Shown one piece after another: positions 52,771-61,346 of a stretch of DNA of 64,000 nucleotides (within the stretch, counting starts at the first letter, position 1; the number at the start of each line of letters is the position of its first letter). The position numbers and the translations under genes were made by a program. The notes under the pieces are model-generated. The model saw only the letters and a list, made by a program, of their open reading frames with translations. It searched no databases and was not told the origin of the DNA. Origin of the DNA: DASQHY01 sp035602605 (GTDB lineage Bacteria; Acidobacteriota; Terriglobia; Acidiferrales; UBA7541); assembly GCA_035602605.1 (NCBI GenBank), contig DATNLZ010000097.1, positions 1-64,000 on the forward strand. Direction: 5' to 3'.

Positions 52771-55125
52771 TCACGTAGGCATCTTCAGAAAAAAGTATGT
52801 CCCCAGAAAAGCATAAATAAAATCTGGCGACCATCCTGCCAGCATCGGCGGCAGCTGGCCCACACTGCCCATGGCTGCGAAAAGCTCCGACGTCGCCCAG
52901 TAAACAATTCCGATTCCCACGCCCAAAGCTACTCCGCCAATCGCGCCGCGGGTACCCACCAAAAACGCGAAGGGAATCGCCAATAGCATGATCACCGGTG
53001 CAATCAGCGGAAATGCGAGTTTCTTATGCCACTGGACCGTTAGGCTGGCAACATCGAACCCAGCCTGATGCAGATCGGAAATATAGCCACGCAGTTCACG
53101 CCAGTTCATCTTGTAGGCTTGGGGGAGCTCGCGAGTGAAATAACTTGGTGTCTCGGTCAGCTCGCTCAGAATAATCACCTTGAAGGGTTCATATCGCCTA
53201 ATCTGGCGACCGTCGAAGTCGCGCACCCATCCAGATTCGAGAATCCAGGCTTTCTCGGTTTCCTCCCAATGGGCGCGCGTCGCAAAGACCCGCCGCTTCA
53301 TCTGAAAAGTGCCCGGATCAAGCTCGAACACGTTGAGGTGGCCAAAAAGCTTGGAATCCGGGTCATACACGTCGTAATTAAACAATTTCGAATTTTCCCC
53401 AAAAATCCATTGGCGACGCGACTGGTAAGTGCGTGCTGGGCGGCCCTTGATCTGGTTACGCAAAGCATCCTGGCGCTGGAAAGCGTAGGGAAGGTAAACG
53501 TCGTCGAGGAACAACATCGTTCCTGCCAAGACCAGGCCGGCCGTCAGAAGTGGCAGCGACAGGCGATACAGGCTAACGCCGGTCGCTTTGAACGCAACAA
53601 TTTCATTATTTTTGGTCATCACCCCGAGTGTTACTAACACAGCCACCAGCGCCGCCAGCGGTGCGATCTGATAGGCCAAATGCGGCGTCAGATACCAAAA
53701 GTATTTCGTTACGACGAGAAATGGCGACCTATGTTTTGCGATATCATCCAACAGCTCGAAGAATGTAAAAGCCTCGAAGAGAAACACGAATCCCACCAAG
53801 AATAGCAAAAGGTAATAAACGAAATTTCTCAGAACGTAGAGGTCCATCAATTGGGGAAATCCGCTGCTGTGCCGCCACCCAAATTGCGTTGTGGGGCCTC
53901 TGCGCCGCTCGCCATTCCCCTCTTCCAACGGAGAACCGTTTGCGTAACTTGCCGCGCGCTGCTGGGCTTGAGCTGTCTTTTTTCTACGACGCCTCTGCCA
54001 GATCCTCAGCTTGTCGATCAAGCGGGATATCCAGTTCTCTTCGTGCAGTTGCTCGATGCGCGGGAGCATTGCCAGCCCAAGCAAACCTACCAGCGCGTCA
54101 GCTCCCCATATTCCCACAGCAGGTGAGACTGTCCCTTCACGTGCCATCCCCGCGCCGATTATGAACAGTAGGTAGTAAGCCGAAATTAAAATCAGCGCCA
54201 TTAGGAAGCCAATTGCTCGTCCTCCGCGCCGGGGGCGCGCTCCCAGTGGCACGCCGATCAAAGCAAACACCACACATGCCAGAGGAAATGCCAGTCGCCG
54301 GTGAAACTCGACGCGCGCCTCACGCCACGGAATGCCCTGCGCCGCTCGCAGTTCGTGCATGCTGCGTTCGGCAAGCGCGGGCTTCCGTGAATCCACTGGA
54401 TTGAGGCCAGACACTTCGATGGGCCAATCGCTTTCCCCGAAAGTGGTTACCGAATAATGGCCCGGATCCTGCAACGAATATTCGTGCGTGCTGCCGCCTC
54501 GCAGGTGGAACTGGAGCTTGCCCTGTGTGGCATCGGGAATTACAATGGCTTCCTCCGCCAGCGTTAAACGGGAACCTGTCTTCAATCCCGATTCCGCTAG
54601 AAACACCCCGTGCCAGTGTGTTCCGGCGGCTTCGACATCGTGAACATACAGAACAAGTCTTGGGAAACGCTCATCAAATACTCGAGGCTGCAATTGGAAG
54701 GACGCCTGCGAAGCCAACAGCTGAACCTCGGTTTCGCGAAAGGTGTGTAGAGAGAGTGGTCCGAGCCACAGGGTGATGAGAAGACTAATGGCCGTGCCAC
54801 CGACCGCGAGCACGCCGACCGGAACCAGAATGCGACGCATGCTGATGCCCACGGTGTTGAGCGCGATCAGTTCGCTATCAGCGGACATCCGTCCCAGGCC
54901 AATGAGTACACCGACCAGCACAGCCATCGGAATTGTGAACGCGAGTACGGCGGGCACTGTGGTAAGAAATAACAGGCCAACACTGCTGGCATTGCCAGTA
55001 TGGCGAACAATTAGTTCCATCAGGCGGACAAGTTGAGGCACAAAAAAAACGAAGGTGAAAACGGCGAGACCCAGAAGTGCGTTGGAGAAAACTTGTCGGA
55101 CGATATAGCGATCTATGATGCGCAT
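52771..55125 (-). CDS. Fused LptF-LptG lipopolysaccharide export permease
   Basis: Two YjgP/YjgQ permeases in one 784-residue chain. Residues 1-355 are LptF-like (MRIIDRYIVRQVFSNALLGL, IPMAVLVGVLIGLGRMSADS, LIGVPLGARPRRGGRAIGF). A basic, low-complexity linker (about 355-425, with a WQRRRRKKTAQAQQ segment) joins it to an LptG-like half from MDLYVLRNFVYYLLLFLVGF, with PLAALVAVLVTLGVMTKNNE and IPFAFLVGTRGAIGGVALGV. Each half has the six-helix, periplasmic jellyroll layout. In E. coli LptF and LptG are separate and work with the LptB ATPase to move LPS to LptC/A/D. No lptB or lptC is in the window. The fusion has no internal stop. Confidence 0.9.
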   Translation of the reverse strand: MRIIDRYIVRQVFSNALLGLAVFTFVFFVPQLVRLMELIVRHTGNASSVGLLFLTTVPAVLAFTIPMAVLVGVLIGLGRMSADSELIALNTVGISMRRILVPVGVLAVGGTAISLLITLWLGPLSLHTFRETEVQLLASQASFQLQPRVFDERFPRLVLYVHDVEAAGTHWHGVFLAESGLKTGSRLTLAEEAIVIPDATQGKLQFHLRGGSTHEYSLQDPGHYSVTTFGESDWPIEVSGLNPVDSRKPALAERSMHELRAAQGIPWREARVEFHRRLAFPLACVVFALIGVPLGARPRRGGRAIGFLMALILISAYYLLFIIGAGMAREGTVSPAVGIWGADALVGLLGLAMLPRIEQLHEENWISRLIDKLRIWQRRRRKKTAQAQQRAASYANGSPLEEGNGERRRGPTTQFGWRHSSGFPQLMDLYVLRNFVYYLLLFLVGFVFLFEAFTFFELLDDIAKHRSPFLVVTKYFWYLTPHLAYQIAPLAALVAVLVTLGVMTKNNEIVAFKATGVSLYRLSLPLLTAGLVLAGTMLFLDDVYLPYAFQRQDALRNQIKGRPARTYQSRRQWIFGENSKLFNYDVYDPDSKLFGHLNVFELDPGTFQMKRRVFATRAHWEETEKAWILESGWVRDFDGRQIRRYEPFKVIILSELTETPSYFTRELPQAYKMNWRELRGYISDLHQAGFDVASLTVQWHKKLAFPLIAPVIMLLAIPFAFLVGTRGAIGGVALGVGIGIVYWATSELFAAMGSVGQLPPMLAGWSPDFIYAFLGTYFFLKMPT

Positions 55126-55181
55126 GCGTGGGCGCCTTAGTCTAACATGATCGCAATCCTGCCATCGGAGACCTGCCGGGA

Positions 55182-57374
55182 ATGAACCGCATCCATTTGG
55201 TTATGCTTTGGCATATGCACCAGCCGCTCTACCGTGAGCCGGAGGCGCGTCGCTATGTGCTCCCGTGGACGCGCCTGCATGCGCTCAAGGATTACTGGGG
55301 AATGGTTCGCGTGCTGGAGGAATTCCCGCGAGTGCATGCGACATTCAATGTGGTGCCTTCGCTTGGAACACAGCTCGAGGATTATGCCAGCGGCCAATTC
55401 GACGAGCCATGGTTTCAAGTGGCGTTTCGGCCTGTTGAGATGCTCACGTCGGAAGATAAGTTGGAAATACTGTCGCGATCCTTCCAGGTGAATCGCGAAC
55501 ATTTGGCGTCGCGTTGGAGGCGTTTTATCGAGCTATATGAACGCGTTGAGAGTTCCGGCAACCGTGCAGCCCTCACCACATTCGGGCTGCGCGACTGGCG
55601 CGACCTGCAGGTGCTCTCTCAATTGGCGTGGATGGATGAAGAATGGTTAGAGCACGATCCTGTGGTTAGCGAACTTGCCAGCAAAGGCCGCGATTTTTCC
55701 GAAAAGGACAAAGAGCGACTACGCAATAAGCAGCTCGAATTCCTCGGTATGGTTTTGCCTGTGTATCGCGAAGCTGCCGCGCGCGGGCAGATCGAGCTCT
55801 CCACAACACCGTTTTATCATCCGATTCTTCCGTTGGTTTGCGACACCAGCATCGCCCGAGTTGCGAATCATTTCTCACCGCTTCCGGCGCGGCCTTTCCG
55901 CCATCCCGAAGACGCCCGCGAGCAACTCATTCGTGCGCGCGCCTATCACCAGCGCGTATTTGGACAAGTCCCGTTAGGATTGTGGCCCTCGGAGGGCTCG
56001 GTTTCGAGTGAAGCCCTTGCACTCGCTGCGGAATTGGGCTTCCGTTGGTTCGGCACCGATGAAGGGGTTCTCGGGCGCACCCTGGAGATAGGTTTTGGGC
56101 GCGATTCCTCTGGCGTTCCCGCGAACGCCGATCGATTGTATTCGCCGCTGCGCGTGCAAGTGGGCTCGCGGGAAATCACCGGCTTGTTTCGCGATCATCA
56201 CATCTCCGACCTTGTTGGGTTTGTGTACAGCCGAATGGATCAGCGTGCCGCTGCAGCGGATTTGCACGGGCGTTTGCGGCAACTGGGTGAACGCGTCGAC
56301 AACGGCAAGCCTCTTACGGTGAGCATCTTTCTGGATGGCGAAAATGCCTGGGAATATTATCCCGGCAACGGCCGCGAGTTTTTGCGCGAGTTGTACCGCC
56401 GCGTACAATCCGATTCGGATATTCGCGCGCTTACCGTGTCGGAGGCTTTGGCCGAAGCCGGCGACATCCCTGTGAGCAAGGGGATCTTCCCGGGCTCGTG
56501 GATCAATGCAAATTTTGACGTGTGGATTGGCCACCAGGAAGACGTGGCTGCCTGGAACTTGTTAGCCGATGCGCGCGATGCGTACACTCATGCGGCAGAG
56601 AGCCGTGTTCGTGGCGATGCGGATGCCCCCAACGAAGAACGCTTAGCAGTGGCGTTTGAATCGATTCTGGCGGCCGAAGGCAGTGATTGGTGCTGGTGGT
56701 TCGGACCAGAACATAGCTCAGCGAATGACGCAGACTTTGATGAGCTTTTCCGGAAATACCTTACCAGTGTCTACCAGGCGCTCGGCCTGATTGCCCCGCT
56801 CGCGCTGGTCGAACCGATTAAACGGCAACCCGAAGAGGCTTTCTTGCTGCCACCCACGGCATTTCTTCAGGTTACCGTGGACGGACGCGACACATCGTAC
56901 TTCGAATGGCTAGGCGCAGGACTTTATGCCGCAGAGCGCACCAGCGGCGCGATGCACGGGCGGCAATTTTATTTGCACGAATTGCGTTACGGTTTTGACG
57001 AAAATGTCTTCAACGTTCGCGTGGATCCGTTTCCGAGAGCGCTGGCCGAGCTCGATGAATTCGAGTTGCAACTCACGCTGGAAGCGGTAAACCAGGTCCG
57101 CGTGGTTGTACCGGTGAAGCACGGGAAGGTCGCCCGATTCCATCTGGAGAAAAACGAACTAGCTCCACTGACTCCGTTAAAACCGATCGCTGCGGCTTAC
57201 GAGAAATTCTTCGAAATCTCCGTGAGCAGGGAACTGCTGCGTCTCGAAGGATGCAAGTCGCTGCGGGTGGGGATCGCGCTGTGGCGCGGGGGGTTGCCGA
57301 TGGACGTTTTGCCGGCGGAAGGATCTCTCGAAGTGAAATTGGGAGAAGAACATTTCGGGTGGCCTGCGTTGTAG
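55182..57374 (+). CDS. Glycoside hydrolase family 57 protein
   Basis: A GH57 alpha-glucan-acting enzyme (amylase, amylopullulanase or 4-alpha-glucanotransferase group), 730 aa. The N-terminal motif is HLVMLWHMHQPLYREPE. The catalytic nucleophile Glu lies in LGLWPSEGSVSSEAL (about 271) and the acid/base Asp in VSIFLDGENAWEYYPGNG (about 384). FNVVPSL, WFGTDEGV and WCWWFGPEHSSANDADFDEL are also typical. The C-terminal ~200 residues look like the beta-rich DUF1957/1926-type tail. No signal peptide, so probably cytoplasmic glycogen metabolism. It is divergent from the lptFG fusion across 56 bases. Confidence 0.92.
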   Translation: MNRIHLVMLWHMHQPLYREPEARRYVLPWTRLHALKDYWGMVRVLEEFPRVHATFNVVPSLGTQLEDYASGQFDEPWFQVAFRPVEMLTSEDKLEILSRSFQVNREHLASRWRRFIELYERVESSGNRAALTTFGLRDWRDLQVLSQLAWMDEEWLEHDPVVSELASKGRDFSEKDKERLRNKQLEFLGMVLPVYREAAARGQIELSTTPFYHPILPLVCDTSIARVANHFSPLPARPFRHPEDAREQLIRARAYHQRVFGQVPLGLWPSEGSVSSEALALAAELGFRWFGTDEGVLGRTLEIGFGRDSSGVPANADRLYSPLRVQVGSREITGLFRDHHISDLVGFVYSRMDQRAAAADLHGRLRQLGERVDNGKPLTVSIFLDGENAWEYYPGNGREFLRELYRRVQSDSDIRALTVSEALAEAGDIPVSKGIFPGSWINANFDVWIGHQEDVAAWNLLADARDAYTHAAESRVRGDADAPNEERLAVAFESILAAEGSDWCWWFGPEHSSANDADFDELFRKYLTSVYQALGLIAPLALVEPIKRQPEEAFLLPPTAFLQVTVDGRDTSYFEWLGAGLYAAERTSGAMHGRQFYLHELRYGFDENVFNVRVDPFPRALAELDEFELQLTLEAVNQVRVVVPVKHGKVARFHLEKNELAPLTPLKPIAAAYEKFFEISVSRELLRLEGCKSLRVGIALWRGGLPMDVLPAEGSLEVKLGEEHFGWPAL

Positions 57375-57381
57375 CGTTTCC

Positions 57382-58500
57382 CTAAAAAAGTTTTACGGCA
57401 ATGTTGTTGGGATGATAGCCGACAGGAATCATGGTGATCAGGCTGCCGGTGCTGACGCGAATCACCGCTAGGTCGGAGGACCCTTCGTTCACAACGAGCA
57501 GGATTTTTTCATTGGGATCAAAACGCGCCATGCCTGGGTGTTGCCCCACAGAAATCGGAGTGCGTAGACGGCGAACGTTGATATCGACGGGCATCAGGCG
57601 CCCGGATGCTGCGTCGGATACGTAAAGTACGCTGGAATCGGCAGTTAAAATTCCGTGCGTCGGAGAGAACCCCAGCACCAAGGAATCCCCTACTTCATTT
57701 GATTGCGTATCAATCACTTCCATGCCGTGCGCTTCCGGAGACGTAACATACAACTCTCCACCATCAGGCTTCAAAATTAGATCTACGGGCTCGCCTTCCA
57801 CCGGGAGGTTGGCAACGAGAACCCGGCGGCGCAGATTCACAACGGAAATCTGGTGGGTTCCCGTGGCAGATACAAATGCTGAGGAACTATCCGGCAGAAT
57901 CGCAACTTGCTCGGGATTAGCCGCCACAGCAATGGTTGCCAGCGGCCTAAGCGCAGCCGCGTCAAAAACGCTGAGCGTAGAGGCATCGCGGTTGGGCACC
58001 AGCACATACTTTCCGTCCGGAGTGACGCGTGCAAGCCAAGGCCGCCAGCCAGTTCTCGCACTCGCGACGACGAGCCGCGACGCGCAGTCAATAGCGACGA
58101 CAGTAGCCGAGCCGGATGATGCCACGTAAGCGCGTTTGCCATCCGGCGAAAAGTCGATCGCAAACGGCGAGGCCCCAACCGGAATTCGCGCGGCAACCTG
58201 GTCACGCGTCGCGTCGATAACCCACGCGTAATTTCCGGCTGTGCTGACTCCCCAGATTTCCTTGCGCGTAGGATGCTCGCGCAGTCCTGACGGCGCAGGA
58301 CCAACCGGAATTTTCGCGATAACTGCCAGACGAACCAGGTCCACAACGGAGACGTTGCCATCGGCGCTCGAGACATAGGCGCAAAGGCGAAGGCCGCGGC
58401 GCAAAACCGACGGACGATGCTCGCGTGCGAGCTCAACGCCAGCGCCAGCGAGAAGGAGAATGGCGGCGATAAACACTCGATAATTGTTTGCCGGTTTCAT
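57382..58500 (-). CDS. YVTN-type beta-propeller protein, exported
   Basis: A 372-residue protein with an N-terminal signal sequence or anchor (about 5-28, NYRVFIAAILLLAGAGVELA) and seven blades of the YncE/YVTN 40-residue type: AYVSSADGNVSVVDLVRLAV, AYVASSGSATVVAIDCAS, VLVPNRDASTLSVFDAAALR, AFVSATGTHQISVVNLRRR, LYVTSPEAHGMEVIDTQSNE, LYVSDAASGRLMPVDINVRR. Such propellers bind ligands or partners and are common in exported acidobacterial proteins. No enzymatic residues are recognisable. It is convergent with the GH57 gene at seven bases. Confidence 0.85.
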   Translation of the reverse strand: MKPANNYRVFIAAILLLAGAGVELAREHRPSVLRRGLRLCAYVSSADGNVSVVDLVRLAVIAKIPVGPAPSGLREHPTRKEIWGVSTAGNYAWVIDATRDQVAARIPVGASPFAIDFSPDGKRAYVASSGSATVVAIDCASRLVVASARTGWRPWLARVTPDGKYVLVPNRDASTLSVFDAAALRPLATIAVAANPEQVAILPDSSSAFVSATGTHQISVVNLRRRVLVANLPVEGEPVDLILKPDGGELYVTSPEAHGMEVIDTQSNEVGDSLVLGFSPTHGILTADSSVLYVSDAASGRLMPVDINVRRLRTPISVGQHPGMARFDPNEKILLVVNEGSSDLAVIRVSTGSLITMIPVGYHPNNIAVKLF

Positions 58501-58532
58501 GCGTTTCGGTGAGGCCAGCGAAACAGCTCCTG

Positions 58533-59561
58533 CTACGTGACCGTGCGATGGACTACGGCGGCGATTTGACGGATTTCTCCGATAAGCTGAAGGAACTCCT
58601 CGGGGAGAATGGATTGCGCTCCGTCGGAAAGCGCCATGTCCGGCTGGTGATGAACTTCAACAAGCAGCCCATCAGCACCTACGGCGACGGCGGCGCGCGA
58701 AAGCGGCAGCACTTTATGGCGGACCCCGGTGCCATGACTGGGATCAACAAGAATCGGAAGATGGCTGCGCTTTTTAACTGCCGGAATAATTGTAAGGTCC
58801 AGCGTGTTTCGGGAATGATCAGCGAAAGTGCGCACTCCACGTTCGCAGAGAATCACGTTGTAATTTCCCTCGGACAAAATGTATTCGGCGGCCATCAGGA
58901 ATTCGTCGAGCGTGGCGGACATGCCGCGCTTCAACAAAATCGGCTTGTGAGAATGGCCGGCGCGCTTAAGGAGTGAGAAATTCTGCATATTGCGCGCGCC
59001 GATTTGGATCACGTCAGCATATTGCTCGACGAGTTCAAGACTGTCGTTGTCGACTGCCTCGGTGATGATGCCGAGACCGAAACGCTCGCGCACTTTGGCG
59101 AGTATTTTCAACCCCGGCTCGCCCATTCCTTGAAAGCTGTAGGGCGAGGTCCGCGGCTTGTACGCGCCGCCGCGAAATAGGTGAACTCCGGCTCTTGCGA
59201 TGGGCTCGGCAATGGCCATCACTTGCGCTTCACTCTCCACGGCGCACGGACCGGCGACTAGGGCAATGGCTTTGCCGCCAATCAGCACGTCTCCAACGGG
59301 AGCGGCAACGCGGATGATGCTGTCCTCTTCTTTGGCGTCGCGGCTGACGAGCTTGTAGGGCTTGCTGACCGGGATACATTCGACTACCCCGGGTAGAGAC
59401 TCGAGGGTACCAGTATCAATGGCACCGCTATTGCCGGTGATTCCGATGGCGGTACGAATCGCACCCGGAATTGGATGGGCTTTCAGACCGAAACTTTCAA
59501 TGCGTCGGCAAACTTCGCGCACCTGCGCTTCGGTGGCATGCGCTTGCATGACAACCAACAT
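58533..59561 (-). CDS. aroF: 3-deoxy-7-phosphoheptulonate synthase (DAHP synthase, type I-beta)
   Basis: Condenses PEP and erythrose-4-phosphate in the first shikimate step, 342 aa. An N-terminal ferredoxin-like regulatory domain (1-70, MLVVMQAHATEAQVREVCRR) precedes the barrel, as in Thermotoga DAHP synthase. The barrel shows IALVAGPCAVESEAQV, LFRGGAYKPRTSPYSFQGMG, IITEAVDN, VIQIGARNMQNFSLLKRAG, PILLKRGMSATLDEFLMAAE, CERGVRTF and LPILVDPSHGTGVRHKVLPL. The metal-binding Cys (GPCAVE), His and acidic residues are in place. Regulation through the N-terminal domain by aromatic amino acids is likely by family. Confidence 0.95.
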   Translation of the reverse strand: MLVVMQAHATEAQVREVCRRIESFGLKAHPIPGAIRTAIGITGNSGAIDTGTLESLPGVVECIPVSKPYKLVSRDAKEEDSIIRVAAPVGDVLIGGKAIALVAGPCAVESEAQVMAIAEPIARAGVHLFRGGAYKPRTSPYSFQGMGEPGLKILAKVRERFGLGIITEAVDNDSLELVEQYADVIQIGARNMQNFSLLKRAGHSHKPILLKRGMSATLDEFLMAAEYILSEGNYNVILCERGVRTFADHSRNTLDLTIIPAVKKRSHLPILVDPSHGTGVRHKVLPLSRAAVAVGADGLLVEVHHQPDMALSDGAQSILPEEFLQLIGEIRQIAAVVHRTVT

Positions 59562-59589
59562 GGGCTCTCCCGGTCCGAAGAAGATTTTG

Positions 59590-59619
59590 AGTGTACAGCA
59601 TAGCTCCGTGGGGCTGCAA
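59590..59619 (-). promoter_or_regulatory. Putative promoter of aroF
   Basis: On the minus strand: TTGCAG (59619-59614), an 18-base spacer, TACACT (59595-59590), about 30 bases before the aroF ATG at 59561. Confidence 0.4.
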
Positions 59620-59696
59620 ACCGCGGCAAGAGTTCGCGATGGAACTCTATTTTAGAACAGGGCAGAAGGTGGAGAGGCTGGAAGCGAGCCCATTGG

Positions 59697-60017
59697 TCAG
59701 GTGCGTCGGGAGTTGCAGTCGGAGGTATTGTCGAGCCACTGAACGGAGTCGCTCCGAAATTCCAGGCCAATGCGGAAGGAACCATTGGGCATGGGCCTGC
59801 AGTAGACAACGCGGACGGGAAGTTGCGGCGCACCTTCAGCCGAGGTAATCAGCGGCTCTTCGTTTGGCTGCCAAGGACGCTTGGTGACGACACGAGCACC
59901 ATGCGGGCTGACGTTTTCGGTGCGGGTCTTTTCGGCAGGACGCGGCTCACGCAGGCTTGCCAGGTACACTGGTACTTCTGCGGGAACACGTTTCTCAACT
60001 CGGCGTCCAAAAAGCAT
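59697..60017 (-). CDS. PilZ-domain c-di-GMP-binding protein
   Basis: A 106-residue single PilZ domain. The arginine motif RVEKR (RxxxR, residues 6-10) and the downstream NVSPHG (NxSxxG) are both intact, so c-di-GMP binding is expected. Strands such as LPVRVVYCRPMPNGSFRIGL complete the barrel. As a lone PilZ protein it would act by binding another protein; that partner is unknown. It lies 57 bases downstream of the diguanylate cyclase on the same strand, which suggests the two work together. Confidence 0.82.
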   Translation of the reverse strand: MLFGRRVEKRVPAEVPVYLASLREPRPAEKTRTENVSPHGARVVTKRPWQPNEEPLITSAEGAPQLPVRVVYCRPMPNGSFRIGLEFRSDSVQWLDNTSDCNSRRT

Positions 60018-60074
60018 ATACGTGCCGGATCCGACGTTTCGTTCCTGGATTGATTCGAGCTGGGTTAATTTGCC

Positions 60075-60902
60075 TCAGCGCTTGCTGGAACTCACTTTGT
60101 GAGTGCGTTTTTGCTCGTACATCGCTTGGTCTGCCTGCCCCATAAGCCCGGCCAGAGAAGCCGGACGACTTGGATCGAATCTTGCCACGCCAATACTGAT
60201 CGATAATGCATAGGGCAATTCATCGCCATTGGATTTGTTGAGATTGTGTTCGAGGCGCCGCCGAATGGCGTCTTCGTTTTCGATGGAAGCCTCAGGCGCT
60301 AAGGCGGCGAATTCGTCTCCGCTGAGACGAGCCAGAATATCGGAGTCCCGGAAGGTTTGTTCCAGCGCATCGGCGGTGCGAATCAATGCAAGGTCACCTT
60401 GGCGATGTCCGTAGGAATCGTTGATTCGTTTCAGATTGTTCACGTCGGCGAAGAACAAAAGCAGCGCTTCGTCGTTGCGCTTAGCCAGTCTAAGGTGATG
60501 CGTTGCTGAGGCCAAAAACCCTCGGCGATTATAGAGGCCCGTCAAGTCATCGGTTAAAGCCAGGGAACGAAGTTCGCGATCAACTAAGGCTTGCTTGACG
60601 GCGCACAAGACCGCGCGTTGCAGGGCCTCGGTTAGGGTCTGGGCATCAGAGCCCTTTGATTTTAAGGTGTTCGATATTTGATCGATTTCGTGAACGATTT
60701 CATCAAGCACAGGGTCGTCAGCGAGGATTGCTGAGGACAGCGTCTCTTCCAAGCTTTCCACCACGCGCACAGGGTGCGAGCGGTCCACAGAAAGAACATT
60801 AACAGTAGAAGGCAGTTGAGGGACCGATGATAAGCGTAACCGTGATTTTGCGGTGCGCTGCAACGGTACGCCTTTTACTCCGCGGGGACACGGCTCGGAC
60901 AT
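60075..60902 (-). CDS. GGDEF-domain diguanylate cyclase
   Basis: A predicted diguanylate cyclase of 275 aa. Residues 1-110 are helical, without a signal peptide or membrane segment, and contain no sensor domain I recognise. The catalytic domain begins LTDDLTGLYNRRGFLAS, has the metal Asp in LLFFADVNNLKRINDSYGHR, and the active-site loop SGDEF in ILARLSGDEFAAL (about 195). SGDEF replaces GGDEF and is a common active variant. RDSD lies five residues before the loop, matching the RxxD inhibitory site for product feedback. ISIGVARFDP and ADQAMYEQKR close the domain. The start ATG 60902 follows GGGAGGT. Confidence 0.92.
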   Translation of the reverse strand: MSEPCPRGVKGVPLQRTAKSRLRLSSVPQLPSTVNVLSVDRSHPVRVVESLEETLSSAILADDPVLDEIVHEIDQISNTLKSKGSDAQTLTEALQRAVLCAVKQALVDRELRSLALTDDLTGLYNRRGFLASATHHLRLAKRNDEALLLFFADVNNLKRINDSYGHRQGDLALIRTADALEQTFRDSDILARLSGDEFAALAPEASIENEDAIRRRLEHNLNKSNGDELPYALSISIGVARFDPSRPASLAGLMGQADQAMYEQKRTHKVSSSKR

Positions 60903-61346
60903 TTGACCTCCCGGAATGCTCGGCGTGATGGGGTCGATCTCCTATCACGATGGGTGCGCCCCTTGCAAAAGGAGCGTAGCGAAATCCCTAGAACCCCCAT
61001 CTAGGCAATAGGAATAGCAGTTGACAGTTTTTCCGCATAGTGGGGGAACCCTCTAATCTTCCTTAAGGCATTCCCGTATAGGTCCTTAGCCCATTTCGAC
61101 AAGAACTTGCATCGACTTGCGCACTAACCAGATACGCCTGTCGGCATGTTCTTTGAGTGCTCCAGGCGCATCAGGCGTTCCCCGTGCGCTGTGAAAGCCC
61201 GCTTCGGCTATGCCGCCTTAACCCTGCCTGGGTCCGCAATTCCGAACCATCGGAACCAGTAAAGATCGTTATGAGCGAGCTTGGCGAAAGGGCCACGCTC
61301 GGCTAAGATGGTTAATTCAAGCATTACATGGATGGTTGGCTTAGCT
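60903..61346. other. Long intergenic region between the cyclase and endonuclease IV genes
   Basis: About 440 bases between divergent genes, the second longest gap in the window. It holds a perfect hairpin at 60987-61005 (listed separately) and a second inverted pair CCCCCA (60994-60999) with TGGGGG (61041-61046). A TTCCGA-ACCA-TCGGAA hairpin lies near 61240. I see no coding sequence, tRNA or known riboswitch, including c-di-GMP classes. Confidence 0.5.
60987..61005 (-). promoter_or_regulatory. Hairpin / inverted repeat in the cyclase gene leader
   Basis: CCTAGA, a 7-base loop, TCTAGG: a perfect 6-base inverted repeat about 85 bases before the diguanylate cyclase start. The loop base run ACCCCCA can also pair with TGGGGG at 61041-61046. 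It could be an operator or part of a leader RNA; function unknown. Confidence 0.4.

Noticed and set aside
60903..61346. c-di-GMP riboswitch upstream of the diguanylate cyclase
   Set aside because: I compared the region by eye with the GEMM-type consensus and found no match on either strand.
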